From contig MUNG01000117.1 in NCBI GenBank assembly GCA_002154585.1, positions 1 through 56,666 of the forward strand: a stretch of 56,666 nucleotides of DNA. The letters run 5' to 3'. Shown here in pieces: positions 19,020-27,038 of this stretch. Under the pieces are notes generated by a model. It searched no databases and had not been told where the DNA came from. It saw only the letters and a list, made by a program, of their open reading frames with translations. This DNA is from Streptomyces pseudogriseolus (GTDB lineage Bacteria; Actinomycetota; Actinomycetes; Streptomycetales; Streptomycetaceae). The position numbers and the translations under genes are program-made. Positions within the stretch are counted from its first letter, which is position 1. Each line of letters starts with the position of its first letter.

Positions 19020-21088
19020 GGTGCGTTCTCTCCGTCGAAGGAGTGGGTCTCGAACCAGTCGCAGAAGTCCAGCCACTGCTCGTCAAGCCATACGGACCGC
19101 ACGCGGGCGAGGTCACTGCGACCGTCCGCGGGGTCCTGCTGCCCGGACGCCTGGCGCCAGGAGTCCCGGTACGCAGCACTGAACTCCCTGGGGAGCTGTT
19201 GCCAGTACCGTTCCACGCTGTCTCGCGAGGCGGCAGGCAAGTCACCCGGGCTGTCTGGCCACAGCACGATCGGGGCGGATGCAAGCAGAGAGTCCAAGAG
19301 CTCCGCGAGCCGCTCCGGCCGGTGGCTCAGCGCCAGGGCATGCTCGGACCAGCCGTCGCCGAGGCGCTCCAAGAGTTCGTACAGTTCGGTGATCCCCGTC
19401 TTGCCGAGCCAGCTCACAGATGCTCCAGCACCGGACTTCATCGCGTAGAGCTGGCGCCGGGCCAGCACGTTGATCAGGCCAAGGTGGGCGGGCAGGGACA
19501 GTCTGTCACTCCACCTCAGGACGAGGTCGTAATGGAACCCCAGTCGGGGGCCGAGCCGGGTCTCCTCCGGGCGCCAGTTGGCGAGCAGCGCGGAGGGTGC
19601 GGCGATGTCAATACACGTGAGCGGGAGCCCCGTGTTCCGAGCCTTCATGGCCGCCCACTTCAGCACGGTACCCAACTGCCGCTCGACCCCGGACTGCGTC
19701 GGAGAACAGGCAAAGTCCTTGCGGTCTACGAGCGTGTCGCCATCGAGAAGCCAGACCAGCAGGGTCTCAGGCCACTCGTCGGCGACGGCCGCATGCAGGC
19801 TGATCACCAGCCGCAACCTGCGCTCGGCGACCCGCCGCTCCTGTACGGCGAAGGCGTCGGTGAGTTCCACGACGGCACCACGGCTCCTCGACCACGTCGT
19901 CAGCTGGGGTGTGTCGCGCCCGAGACCATCCTCCACGGCGAGCATGGCAACGAAGTCGGTCAAGGGTGCCGTAGGGCTACCCTTGGCAAGCGGGACCCGC
20001 AAGCACAGCGACTCGACGCAGTCGCGCAGTAGTTCGTCGGCGTTGGACTCGGGAGCAGGTTGGCGCGCCGCCACCGCGTACGCACGCCGGATGCGGTCCG
20101 ACTCCAGGGGTTTGCCCGGCCAGGACGACGAGAGGAACTCGCAGGTCCGCACTGCGTCCGTCAGCCGGTCGATCGTGCGCAGGGCGTACGTGATGTGCTG
20201 GTCGGGTCTCGCCAGGTGCTGGCCCAGGGCCTCCAGTGTCCGGCGCAGGCGCCCGAGATCGCTGGCCGTGGCGAGAGGGAAGGCGGCCACCGCCTCGCCG
20301 AGCGGCTCGAGTGCCCGCCGCAGATCCTCTTCACCCACCGCACGGAGAAGCCCCCCGTTTCCCGGCGTGTGCCCCGCGTTGCGCGTCAGCCAGGGCCGGG
20401 GCTGGAAGGTGAGGCCGTCCATAGTCACCAGACGGGAATCTGTCCCCGTCTCCTTGCTGACGGACTCGCTCACCTCCGCCGGCGAGAGGAACTCCCCGGC
20501 GCCGGGCAGGCCCTCACGTAGCACGCGCACGAGCGCGCGGCTGAACGCGAGACCGTACGCGGGCTCGGTGGCGCCCGCGGACATCAGGAGCGCCAGCCTG
20601 GTCGCGCCTTGACGGACCCCTGCGGCCAGCATGCCTAAATCCGGCACGGCTCCGCCCGCATGGCAGGTGTCGACCACGGCTATAACGCCCTGCACACCGT
20701 GCACGTCCAGGACCTGGCTGAGCAGATGTCCGATATCCACGACGCTGGTGGACAGGTCCTCGCTGGAGTCGCTCGCCATGAAAGACAGCTTGGGCATCTG
20801 GCCGAGGGTGGTGCCGTGGCCGATGAACACGAGGACCAGCACGGCTCCCGCCTCGCCTGCCCTTTCCGCCGCCTCCCGGACCGCCTTGTCGATCTCGTCA
20901 CGCTTGACATCCGAACCTGACAACAGGGAAGGAACCCCGGGTGGGGCCTGCTCGCAGCCGCCTGCCCCCGGGTCCAAGAGGGCACTGTGAAGAGACTCGG
21001 CGGTCTCCTCCAGACCGGTGAGAGGCCCTAGGGCAGAGCACTGCGGTGCGATCACAAGCAAATGACGCGCCGTTGCGGGCGGTCTCAT
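19016..21088 (-). CDS. Caspase-like protease fused to VMAP (vWA-MoxR-associated) domains
   Basis: A 690-residue protein. Residues 1-210 form a caspase/peptidase C14 domain with the catalytic dyad in VFIGHGTT (His91) and VVDTCHAGG (Cys142). The middle (about 260-400) is helical and corresponds to the VMAP middle region. The C-terminal part (about 400-690), with RLRLVISLHAAV, IDIAAPSALLANWRPEE and LRWSDRLS, is the VMAP-C module. In the described ternary systems VMAP proteins carry an effector domain that is controlled by MoxR and vWA partners; here the effector would be a protease. The ATG at 21088 overlaps the previous stop codon (ATGA), and its own stop overlaps the MoxR start, so translation should be coupled. 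Confidence 0.88.
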   Translation of the reverse strand: MRPPATARHLLVIAPQCSALGPLTGLEETAESLHSALLDPGAGGCEQAPPGVPSLLSGSDVKRDEIDKAVREAAERAGEAGAVLVLVFIGHGTTLGQMPKLSFMASDSSEDLSTSVVDIGHLLSQVLDVHGVQGVIAVVDTCHAGGAVPDLGMLAAGVRQGATRLALLMSAGATEPAYGLAFSRALVRVLREGLPGAGEFLSPAEVSESVSKETGTDSRLVTMDGLTFQPRPWLTRNAGHTPGNGGLLRAVGEEDLRRALEPLGEAVAAFPLATASDLGRLRRTLEALGQHLARPDQHITYALRTIDRLTDAVRTCEFLSSSWPGKPLESDRIRRAYAVAARQPAPESNADELLRDCVESLCLRVPLAKGSPTAPLTDFVAMLAVEDGLGRDTPQLTTWSRSRGAVVELTDAFAVQERRVAERRLRLVISLHAAVADEWPETLLVWLLDGDTLVDRKDFACSPTQSGVERQLGTVLKWAAMKARNTGLPLTCIDIAAPSALLANWRPEETRLGPRLGFHYDLVLRWSDRLSLPAHLGLINVLARRQLYAMKSGAGASVSWLGKTGITELYELLERLGDGWSEHALALSHRPERLAELLDSLLASAPIVLWPDSPGDLPAASRDSVERYWQQLPREFSAAYRDSWRQASGQQDPADGRSDLARVRSVWLDEQWLDFCDWFETHSFDGENAP

Positions 21089-22047
21089 ACGACGGCGGCC
21101 GAATCAAGCGCTTCGACGAGGGGTCCTGCCACGGCAGGCTGCGCCAAGTACTTGGCGGCGGGGTGCACATACAGACCGTCGGAATCCACCCGAGTGCTCA
21201 CCGGGGCAACCAGTGAGGCGCTCGGGGCGACGCACCGCTCCAGGTCGGTGCCGCCCGTGACGAAGTCGTCCCGGTCCCAGAAGTTCAGCCAGCGGCTGAC
21301 TACCGCTGGAGTGCGCACCGGCTGGGGGCGCATCCGGGGCTGTACCGCCGTACGCATCCCGATGGGTGACCCGAGCGTCACGAGCAGCGGCACCTCCGCG
21401 GAGTGCCGGTGGAGGGTCTCGAACGCCACCACGGTCCCCAGGGAGTGCGCGACGACGACGGTAGGACCGGTAGGGTCGAGCTCCGCGGTAACCCGGGCAC
21501 GGATACGCTCATCGATGCTCAGTCCCGCCTCGTCGATGTGCTTGCGCGCCAGGTACCACCTGACCTGACGGAGATCACCCAGCATCGCCGCCGCGCTTAC
21601 CCAACCACCCAGCGTGCGCAGCCCTCGAAGCGTGAACAGCGCGTTGGCACCGACGAGCACGCGCCGCAGGACGTCACCGGCGCCCTGCGGCTCGCCCGTC
21701 GGCGCCAGCTTGTTCCTGGCCAGCCGGAGAACCTGTTCCTCGGCGTCGTCCTGGGGCACGGCGAGGCGCTCGTCAACGGCGTCGAGGAGCATCTCTAGCA
21801 ATTCCTCGTCCTCATGCGGCTCGGCAGGAGCAGCCGGCCCACGGCCCGGAACACCATGGGCGGGGAATAGGTCGCCGTAATACGCAAACCGTACGTCAAC
21901 CGCCTTGCCGTCGAGCAGTTCCGCGGCCGTTCGGGAGTGTCCGGCGGCACGCGCGCCGTCGGACACCGCGCGCAGCCACTCCTCCAGCACTGCCTCGGCG
22001 TCGCGCGGCTTACCCACGCCATGCACGAAGACTAGACGCGGTCTCAT
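21085..22047 (-). CDS. Alpha/beta-hydrolase (lipase/esterase-like), first gene of the VMAP operon
   Basis: A 320-residue protein. The N-terminus LVFVHGVGKPRD is the oxyanion strand-loop of the alpha/beta-hydrolase fold, and TVVVAHSLGTVVAFETL holds the nucleophile elbow (Ser202; the first Gly of GxSxG is Ala). A long helical insertion of about 120 residues separates them, as in lipase-like lids. The last His-containing motif (LYVHPAAKYL) could supply the catalytic His. The ATG at 22047 has an excellent GGGGGAGG ribosome site; the in-frame extension upstream is non-coding. It ends in an ATGA overlap with the caspase gene. Either a second effector (membrane lipid or ester attack) or a regulatory factor is possible. 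Confidence 0.8.
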   Translation of the reverse strand: MRPRLVFVHGVGKPRDAEAVLEEWLRAVSDGARAAGHSRTAAELLDGKAVDVRFAYYGDLFPAHGVPGRGPAAPAEPHEDEELLEMLLDAVDERLAVPQDDAEEQVLRLARNKLAPTGEPQGAGDVLRRVLVGANALFTLRGLRTLGGWVSAAAMLGDLRQVRWYLARKHIDEAGLSIDERIRARVTAELDPTGPTVVVAHSLGTVVAFETLHRHSAEVPLLVTLGSPIGMRTAVQPRMRPQPVRTPAVVSRWLNFWDRDDFVTGGTDLERCVAPSASLVAPVSTRVDSDGLYVHPAAKYLAQPAVAGPLVEALDSAAVV

Positions 22048-22182
22048 CGAGCCTCCCCCAGCTGCGAACCCCCACGCCCACAAGCGCTGTTGGGCTGACC
22101 GCGAGAATATCAACGCGGCGGGGATAGTCCCATTGGTTCGTGACACCGCGGAAGACGTCAGGCCCAGACCTCGGACTACAGT

Positions 22183-22291
22183 GCGTCCCTCAAACCGACT
22201 GTGTATGGACGGGGGCACCGGGTCGGCCATGAGCGCAGCCGCGGTCCTTGATGTACAACCCCATACCGCCGACGAGTTGTCGACCCACGAA
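22183..22291 (-). pseudogene. Remnant of a tyrosine integrase N-terminus (right end of element A)
   Basis: The minus strand reads VGRQLVGGMGLYIKDRGCA, which aligns with the first residues of the intact integrase at 34.3-35.5 kb (MARQLARGMGSFFKECGCS). The nucleotide match continues one frame later (TCGGTTTGAGGGACGC versus TTCGGTTCAGGGACGC) and then stops about 135 bp before the hydrolase start. Only about 35 codons survive. It shows that element A once had its own integrase at the same place relative to its junction. Confidence 0.7.
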
Positions 22292-22390
22292 GCGGTCCTT
22301 CCGAATGGAAGCCACGCACCTGAGCCCAGGCCCCCTGCCGCGGCAGTCACCAGTCAGCAAGCCAGCCCTCCTCCGTGCCTCCATCCTGAC

Positions 22391-22710
22391 CATTTGCTGA
22401 CCTGAGACGTCCCGTCAGGTGTCTGACCTGCGGAAAAGGTCAAACGTGGTCGAAGATCCGCTGACCTACCAAACAGTGCAGGAGACGAAGCTCCATCACG
22501 AGCCATCCCCGGGCCAGTAGTCCCCCCAATCCCTCGACGGTGCTGCCGCGAAGCCACCGACCGGGCGCACGCGCGAGGAGCCGTACGGGACTGATGCCGA
22601 GTGGATGCTGACTTACCTGACGCCTCATCAGACACCTCGAGAGTCGGCGACATTGGGCCTGCTCGGGGGTTAATTCGATCCCGGCTCGCAGACGAGTGCG
22701 AGAGCGGGAA
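22391..22710. other. Middle junction between tandem elements A and B
   Basis: The left part (22391-22440) resembles the segment upstream of the integrase at 35.56-35.61 kb, sharing TTTGCTGACCTG and TCTGACCTGCGGAAA. The right part (22541-22710) is about 90% identical to 6676-6845. Between them the panD-like core seen at the other two junctions is lost or rearranged. This is the pattern expected where two related elements sit head to tail. The remaining bases of 22048-22951 hold no gene that I can support. Confidence 0.7.
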
Positions 22711-22951
22711 GGCAGAGCCGACCAGCACGCTCCCCCGCCACACGATCGAGCGCTTCCGCGTCATTTCCCCTCTTCGCCATGCCCAAGGCGCAGGGACAGG
22801 CGGGAGCTGGTCGCCACCGCCGTCCTGCACGGCCGCGTTCACGGCCCACCCTGCGGCAAGACCGTCCGGGCGGTGCTGAACGACGCCGGTCGAAGCATGA
22901 CGCACACGGCTTCGCCCTCGCCCCGTCGCGGGCGCCGGAAGGGCTACCCAC

Positions 22952-24451
22952 TCACCGCCGGTAACGCCAGATCTGCCGCAACCGCAGAGCCTCCATGGCC
23001 CGATGAGTCTCGAGCTCCGCATCAGGGACGGGCTCCCGGCCGAGGCCGAGGCGCACCTGGCGATAGAGCCGGTGCGGGGCGGCTACGGAATTGTCGACCA
23101 GTGTGGACAGGAGCGGCTCGTCAGCCGGTGTGCCCCGATCCACCACGACAAGCAACGCGACCTGGTCGTCGGGGTGCAGGAACGGGAGCTGCCCACCCGC
23201 CCGAAGCCGGAGGTCGCCCCAGCTCAGAGGAGTGCCGTCGGCGCGGGCCAGTTCTTCGAGGATGTCGCGGACCGTGGGGACCAGCTTCTCGATCCTCTCG
23301 GCCGGCAGGCGGTCGTCCTGCGGTGGCTCGGCGGTGCGTCCCGTCCGCGCCGATGTGTTCCGCGAGGCGGCGGCCGCCTGGGCGGAGCGCTCGGCGGACC
23401 TTCGGTCCTCCAGCCTGCTCTGCCACCGCTCGACGAGCTTGGTTTCCGCGGCGGGCAGTGGTCGGGCGAGCTGATCGCGATGTTTCCCGATCTCGTCGAG
23501 CAGCCGCAGCAGGTCCTGGGTGGGCCGGTGCCCATGGGTCCGGTCCAGTTCACCGAGCAGGCGTCGGATCTTCCTGAGGTTCGGATCCTTCTTCTCGACC
23601 GGCTTCGGTTCAAGAGCCTTGGCCGGTTTCGGGTCGGGAGCGACGGCCCGACGCTCCGCCCTGGCCGGGGTGACGGTAATGGGGCGGCCGATCAGACCGA
23701 TGAGGAGGTCCAGGACGCGGTCGCCCTCTCCTAGCCAGTCACGGAGGGCCCTCCTCTGGGAGCGGACTTCTTCGTACCGGTGGAGATGCTCTTCTCCTTG
23801 CCGAATCGCCTGTGCCAGGCGCTGGGCTCGCGTCCCCTTCGTCCGGGCCCGGGTCCTCGACGCCTCCTCCAGCTTCTCCCTCATCTCCGCGCGTCTTCGG
23901 TGTGCCTGGTCCACGTCGCTCCCGAACGGTGCCCGCTCCCCGGCGGCCGGCCGCTTCGCAGCGGACGGCGGAGCGACCGACGCGCGTGCCCTCCGGTGTC
24001 CGTACGCCTCGTGCGTCTTCCTGGTCTCGGCCGCCGCCCACTGCTGCAGGGCGAACTCCGAGGCCGGTTCGGCGGCTCCGAGGCGGCTCAGCACCTGGCC
24101 CAGGTACCAAAGGGGCCTGCCCATGTGGGTGACGACAAGGACGCTCAGCAGCGGGTGATCGGGCACCCGCGGCCTGTCCACCTCGACCAGCAGTTCCTGG
24201 CGCCCGGTGTTCGGCAGGTCGTGGACCCACCTGCCTAGCCTCTTGGCCAGATCGCTCCACGTGATCGTGGCACCCTTCGCCGCGACTTCCTCCAGCACCT
24301 TCCTGAGCTCGTCGGCCGCCTTCCCCTGTGCGGTCTCTGGCGCCTTGGGCCCGCCGGGCGCGGATTCGGTGAGGGGGGTCCGCTCACAAGCACTGGAGGC
24401 GCGGGCCGCCGGAACGTACTTCTCGTCGAGCGCGACGCTGGGACGCCACAA
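22952..24451 (-). CDS. Coiled-coil protein with a duplicated terminal domain; probably the C-terminal part of the CoiA-like gene
   Basis: A 499-residue frame with only a TTG start at 24451. High third-position G/C continues upstream of this TTG, in the same frame, to about 24530. There the CoiA-like frame hands over, so a single extra base in the CCC run at 24526-24528 may have split one gene. A domain occurs twice, near residues 40-145 (ITWSDLAKRLGRW, LLVEVDRP, HPLLSVLVV) and 390-499 (LSWGDLRLRAGGQ, LLVVVDRG, EPLLSTLVD). The two copies flank a highly charged helical region. I do not recognise the repeated domain. No catalytic motif is evident. It closes a minus-strand unit that begins at 25.5 kb. 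Confidence 0.65.
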   Translation of the reverse strand: MWRPSVALDEKYVPAARASSACERTPLTESAPGGPKAPETAQGKAADELRKVLEEVAAKGATITWSDLAKRLGRWVHDLPNTGRQELLVEVDRPRVPDHPLLSVLVVTHMGRPLWYLGQVLSRLGAAEPASEFALQQWAAAETRKTHEAYGHRRARASVAPPSAAKRPAAGERAPFGSDVDQAHRRRAEMREKLEEASRTRARTKGTRAQRLAQAIRQGEEHLHRYEEVRSQRRALRDWLGEGDRVLDLLIGLIGRPITVTPARAERRAVAPDPKPAKALEPKPVEKKDPNLRKIRRLLGELDRTHGHRPTQDLLRLLDEIGKHRDQLARPLPAAETKLVERWQSRLEDRRSAERSAQAAAASRNTSARTGRTAEPPQDDRLPAERIEKLVPTVRDILEELARADGTPLSWGDLRLRAGGQLPFLHPDDQVALLVVVDRGTPADEPLLSTLVDNSVAAPHRLYRQVRLGLGREPVPDAELETHRAMEALRLRQIWRYRR

Positions 24452-25511
24452 CCCGGTGCGCTCCGCCTCCAGGCCGTTGAGCCGTACCAGGGCATCGGCG
24501 CGGACCGCCCACGAGAAGCCGGCCTCCCTCGACGACGTCGGTGACCAGCAGCCGGACCGAACCCGCGAGCTGGTAGACGTACTGGTCCGTGGGAGGCGGC
24601 ACGGTGTCGGGCAGAGACAGGTGGGCCCGGACGATGCGGCTTCCCGCCGGCTTGACGAAGCCAGGAATCAGGCGCCTGCCAGGCATGGCCAACGGTGACG
24701 AGGCCAGGGGTGCCGCTTCCGTGTCCACCGCGAACACGACTTGTCCGCGGGGAAGGACCACGCTGCCGGGAAACGGCTCGCGGCCGATGCCGTCGTCGCG
24801 GATCACCCCCTCGGCACGCAGCTCCTCGAGCGCGGGCGTAACGAGGCCGCTCTCGGTCATCCGACAGTGCTCCAGCGGAACCCAGAGCGTTTTCCTCCCG
24901 TCGGTCGCGGTGCCGATGAACACGCGCCGGCCATTACCCTCGGTCTCGCACCGCACGAGGAGGGCGTACCCGCGACGCGCCATCATGTCGCGAGCGAGCG
25001 CGTCGTCCCGGCCGAAGACCCACTCGATGCGGCCTTCCTTCGCGCCCAGACTGTCCGCCGCCTTGCGCCAGCTCCGGTAGTCCTCCGAGTGGAGCTCGAA
25101 GCGGAGATGCGTTCTCGTGCGACGCAGCCGGAAGTCCACGGCATCGCCGTGGCAGTGCCCGAAGCTGCGCAATTCACCCTGGGCCGAGTACCCCTGTCCG
25201 GCCAACCAGCGAGTGACATGGGCCTTGACGAACAGGTGGTCGGCGCCGTCCGCGCTGTGGCTGGTCCGGTGGCACTCCCCGCGACCGGGGTCGGCTTCGT
25301 GGGCGAAGTGACAGACCCTCGTCACATACCGTTTGGGACGCAGCGGTTCCCCGCAGCCGCCGAGCAGCGTGCCGCACCAGAAGTCGTCCCTGCCGAACTG
25401 CCGGATGAACTCATCTAAGTTATGCGGTTGTTCAGGAAGAATCACCGGCTGGTCCGAGTCGCGGCCTCCGATGACCGCGGTCTGGATGAGGCGGGTGTCG
25501 ATCTGCCCCAA
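24384..25511 (-). CDS. CoiA-like (competence-protein-type) nuclease-related protein, probably frameshifted at its 3' end
   Basis: Starts at TTG 25511 behind ATCGGAGGATCC. It shows a zinc-site-like segment (FWCGTLLGGCG, then TRVCHFAHEADPG and GECHR) and a restriction-fold-like core (GDAVDFRL, LRFELHSEDYRSW) that resembles CoiA-family proteins, which bind or cut incoming DNA. Good coding character stops at VTDVVE (about 24530). The last about 48 residues (GGRLLVGGPRRC onward) are Arg/Gly-rich with poor third-position G/C and look like an out-of-frame tail. Removing one G would continue the frame as VVEEAGFSWAVRADALVRLN into the next frame. Either the gene is broken, or the assembly has an indel, or two genes overlap. 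Confidence 0.65.
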   Translation of the reverse strand: MGQIDTRLIQTAVIGGRDSDQPVILPEQPHNLDEFIRQFGRDDFWCGTLLGGCGEPLRPKRYVTRVCHFAHEADPGRGECHRTSHSADGADHLFVKAHVTRWLAGQGYSAQGELRSFGHCHGDAVDFRLRRTRTHLRFELHSEDYRSWRKAADSLGAKEGRIEWVFGRDDALARDMMARRGYALLVRCETEGNGRRVFIGTATDGRKTLWVPLEHCRMTESGLVTPALEELRAEGVIRDDGIGREPFPGSVVLPRGQVVFAVDTEAAPLASSPLAMPGRRLIPGFVKPAGSRIVRAHLSLPDTVPPPTDQYVYQLAGSVRLLVTDVVEGGRLLVGGPRRCPGTAQRPGGGAHRVVASQRRARREVRSGGPRLQCL

Positions 25512-25725
25512 CTCGGGATCCTCCGATGAAGACGTGAGACGACCATCTCAAGAGACAAAGGGGTAGGACAAATTCTGACACGCGTCCATCGACAGCGCCA
25601 CATGCCCTGCATGCGAAAAAACCTGGTCCGTGCAGAAGCTCAAGCACTCGGAAGTCCCCCGCCCCTGAACACCGCGCGCCCGCCCCACGCGGAGCCGTTC
25701 ACAGCTGGAGCGGTGGTGCCGTTGA

Positions 25726-25908
25726 TCATCCGATTAGGGTGCGCAGGGCCGGAAGGCTGCCGCCGGCGCTGAACACACGCGCGATGGGAGCCGCCGCGAC
25801 CGGGGCCCCGGTGAGGATTAGCCAGCCGACGACCATGCCAATGGCGACGGCTGCAAGGAGGATGACGGCAGTGTGTAGGGACAGGAAGGTGTCAGGTGGA
25901 GTGGACAT
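25726..25908 (-). CDS. Small single-helix membrane protein
   Basis: Sixty residues starting MSTPPDTFLSLHTAVILL, with one membrane helix (about 9-33, VILLAAVAIGMVVGWLIL core) and a short Ala/Arg tail. I chose the ATG at 25908 for its GAGGCGAGGA ribosome site; a GTG/ATG 24 codons upstream would add a charged extension. The gene is divergent from the hypothetical gene at 26140 across a palindromic operator. Small membrane proteins next to defence genes can be effectors or sensors, but nothing here proves that. Confidence 0.6.
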   Translation of the reverse strand: MSTPPDTFLSLHTAVILLAAVAIGMVVGWLILTGAPVAAAPIARVFSAGGSLPALRTLIG

Positions 25909-25992
25909 TCCTCGCCTCTGGCCTTCTTCACCACTCTCACTGCGGGGATCGAACGGATCCGGCGAACGCCGATCACTCACGCAACTCCTCCA

Positions 25993-26027
25993 TACGTAGT
26001 GGGTGTTCAGCCGAACACCTACGTACG
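25993..26027. promoter_or_regulatory. Palindromic operator-like site
   Basis: Inner perfect arms GGTGTTC-AGCC-GAACACC, flanked on both sides by TACGTA with a three-base asymmetry on the left. It lies between the divergent small membrane gene (start 25908, or 25980 if the longer form is used) and the plus-strand gene. The symmetry suggests binding of a dimeric repressor. Confidence 0.6.
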
Positions 26028-26139
26028 ACCGTGTCCCGCACGGGTGTACAAGACAGTCGCGTCAAGTTCGGTGCGGTCCGAAGGCCCCTATGCTGCCGAT
26101 GACTTGGGCTCACAGGGGCGCCGAAGCCCATGGCAGAGC

Positions 26140-26406
26140 ATGCCGAGGCCACCGACCGGGCGGGCTACGGGCTCAGGCCGCTCACCTGAGCCGCCTGAGG
26201 GTGGAGCGGCGCAATCCGCCGCCGCGTGCATCGAGGCCCGCGCGCGAAAGCTGTTCGCCCACGAGCAGGCGTGGTTGCCGATCGCCATACAGAGCGCGGA
26301 GCTCAGCGGCAAGTACATAAGCGTGGACAAGGTGATGCTGCTCGTTCGCACGCTGCTGTCCCGGGGCGAATACGGCCAGGAGTGCCCACCGCCTGACCGT
26401 AAATAA
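26140..26406 (+). CDS. Hypothetical protein, unassigned
   Basis: From about 26200 this frame has strong third-position G/C and encodes a helical segment (CIEARARKLFAHEQAWLPIA, then ELSGKYISVDKVMLLVRTLL) that ends in PPPDRK. Start is uncertain: the ATG at 26140 gives 88 residues, and an ATG at 25999 lies inside the operator. No family recognised. It is immediately upstream of the WD40 remnant on the same strand. Confidence 0.45.
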   Translation: MPRPPTGRATGSGRSPEPPEGGAAQSAAACIEARARKLFAHEQAWLPIAIQSAELSGKYISVDKVMLLVRTLLSRGEYGQECPPPDRK

Positions 26407-26481
26407 CCCGGGCTGGAGCCGTGGCGTGCCCGGTGGGTCGCCGTCGCGTCGGCACGGCCGACGCGACGACCGGCTCACCCA

Positions 26482-27009
26482 GTGCGGCAGGAGCCGGTGA
26501 GCGATCCACCGGAGACCTCGCCCACGGCAGCGCCTTCGCCCCGCTACGCCCTCGCCTACGCGCCGCCGGTGCACACGGGCCCGGTCGTGTCGGCGACATT
26601 CTCCTGGGACGGCCGGCTGCTGGCCACGGCCAGCCGGGACAGGACCGTGCGGCTGTGGGATCCCGCGACCGGGCTACCGGTCGGCGAACCGCTCGACGGG
26701 CACACCAATCAGGTCTGGTCGGTCGCCTTCTCCCCCGACGGGGGCCTGCTCGCCGTCGCCGGTCACGACAGCACCGTGCGCGTCCACGGCCATGGTGGGC
26801 CTCGCACACCGGCACCCGCCACCGTGGCCAGCTCCGCTCTACGGGCAGTCGAGCACGCCCTCTCGCAGGGGCACCACGTGCCGCTGCCCGCCCTCCGCCG
26901 CCAGCAATCGAGCCACTTTCTGGCGCCAGTCGTCAGCGACATGAAGGGGCCCCACGCTGACCACTGGAGCCGGGTGGAAAAACGTTGGTTTCCGGGGATG
27001 GGCCGCTGA
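26482..27009 (+). pseudogene. Truncated WD40-repeat protein
   Basis: After a short leader, two WD40 blades are clear: VHTGPVVSATFSWDGRLLAT with ASRDRTVRLWDPATG, then GHTNQVWSVAFSPDGGLLAV with AGHDSTVRV. Soon after (VHGHGGPRT) the repeat pattern stops and the rest is not WD40-like. Working propellers have six to eight blades, so this is a fragment, perhaps of a NACHT- or kinase-linked WD40 protein. The start (GTG 26482 or GTG 26497) and the end are both uncertain. It ends 29 bp before the 3' end of the convergent helicase gene. Confidence 0.6.
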
Positions 27010-27038
27010 CTGGCTGTGCCAACGGCCCGGCGTGCGCG

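Noticed and set aside
22440-22628. Minus-strand frame at the middle junction, read as a possible displaced panD start
   Set aside because: It encodes MELRLLHCLVGQ, which does not match the panD start [10 protein letters not shown]; the panD-like core is missing here.
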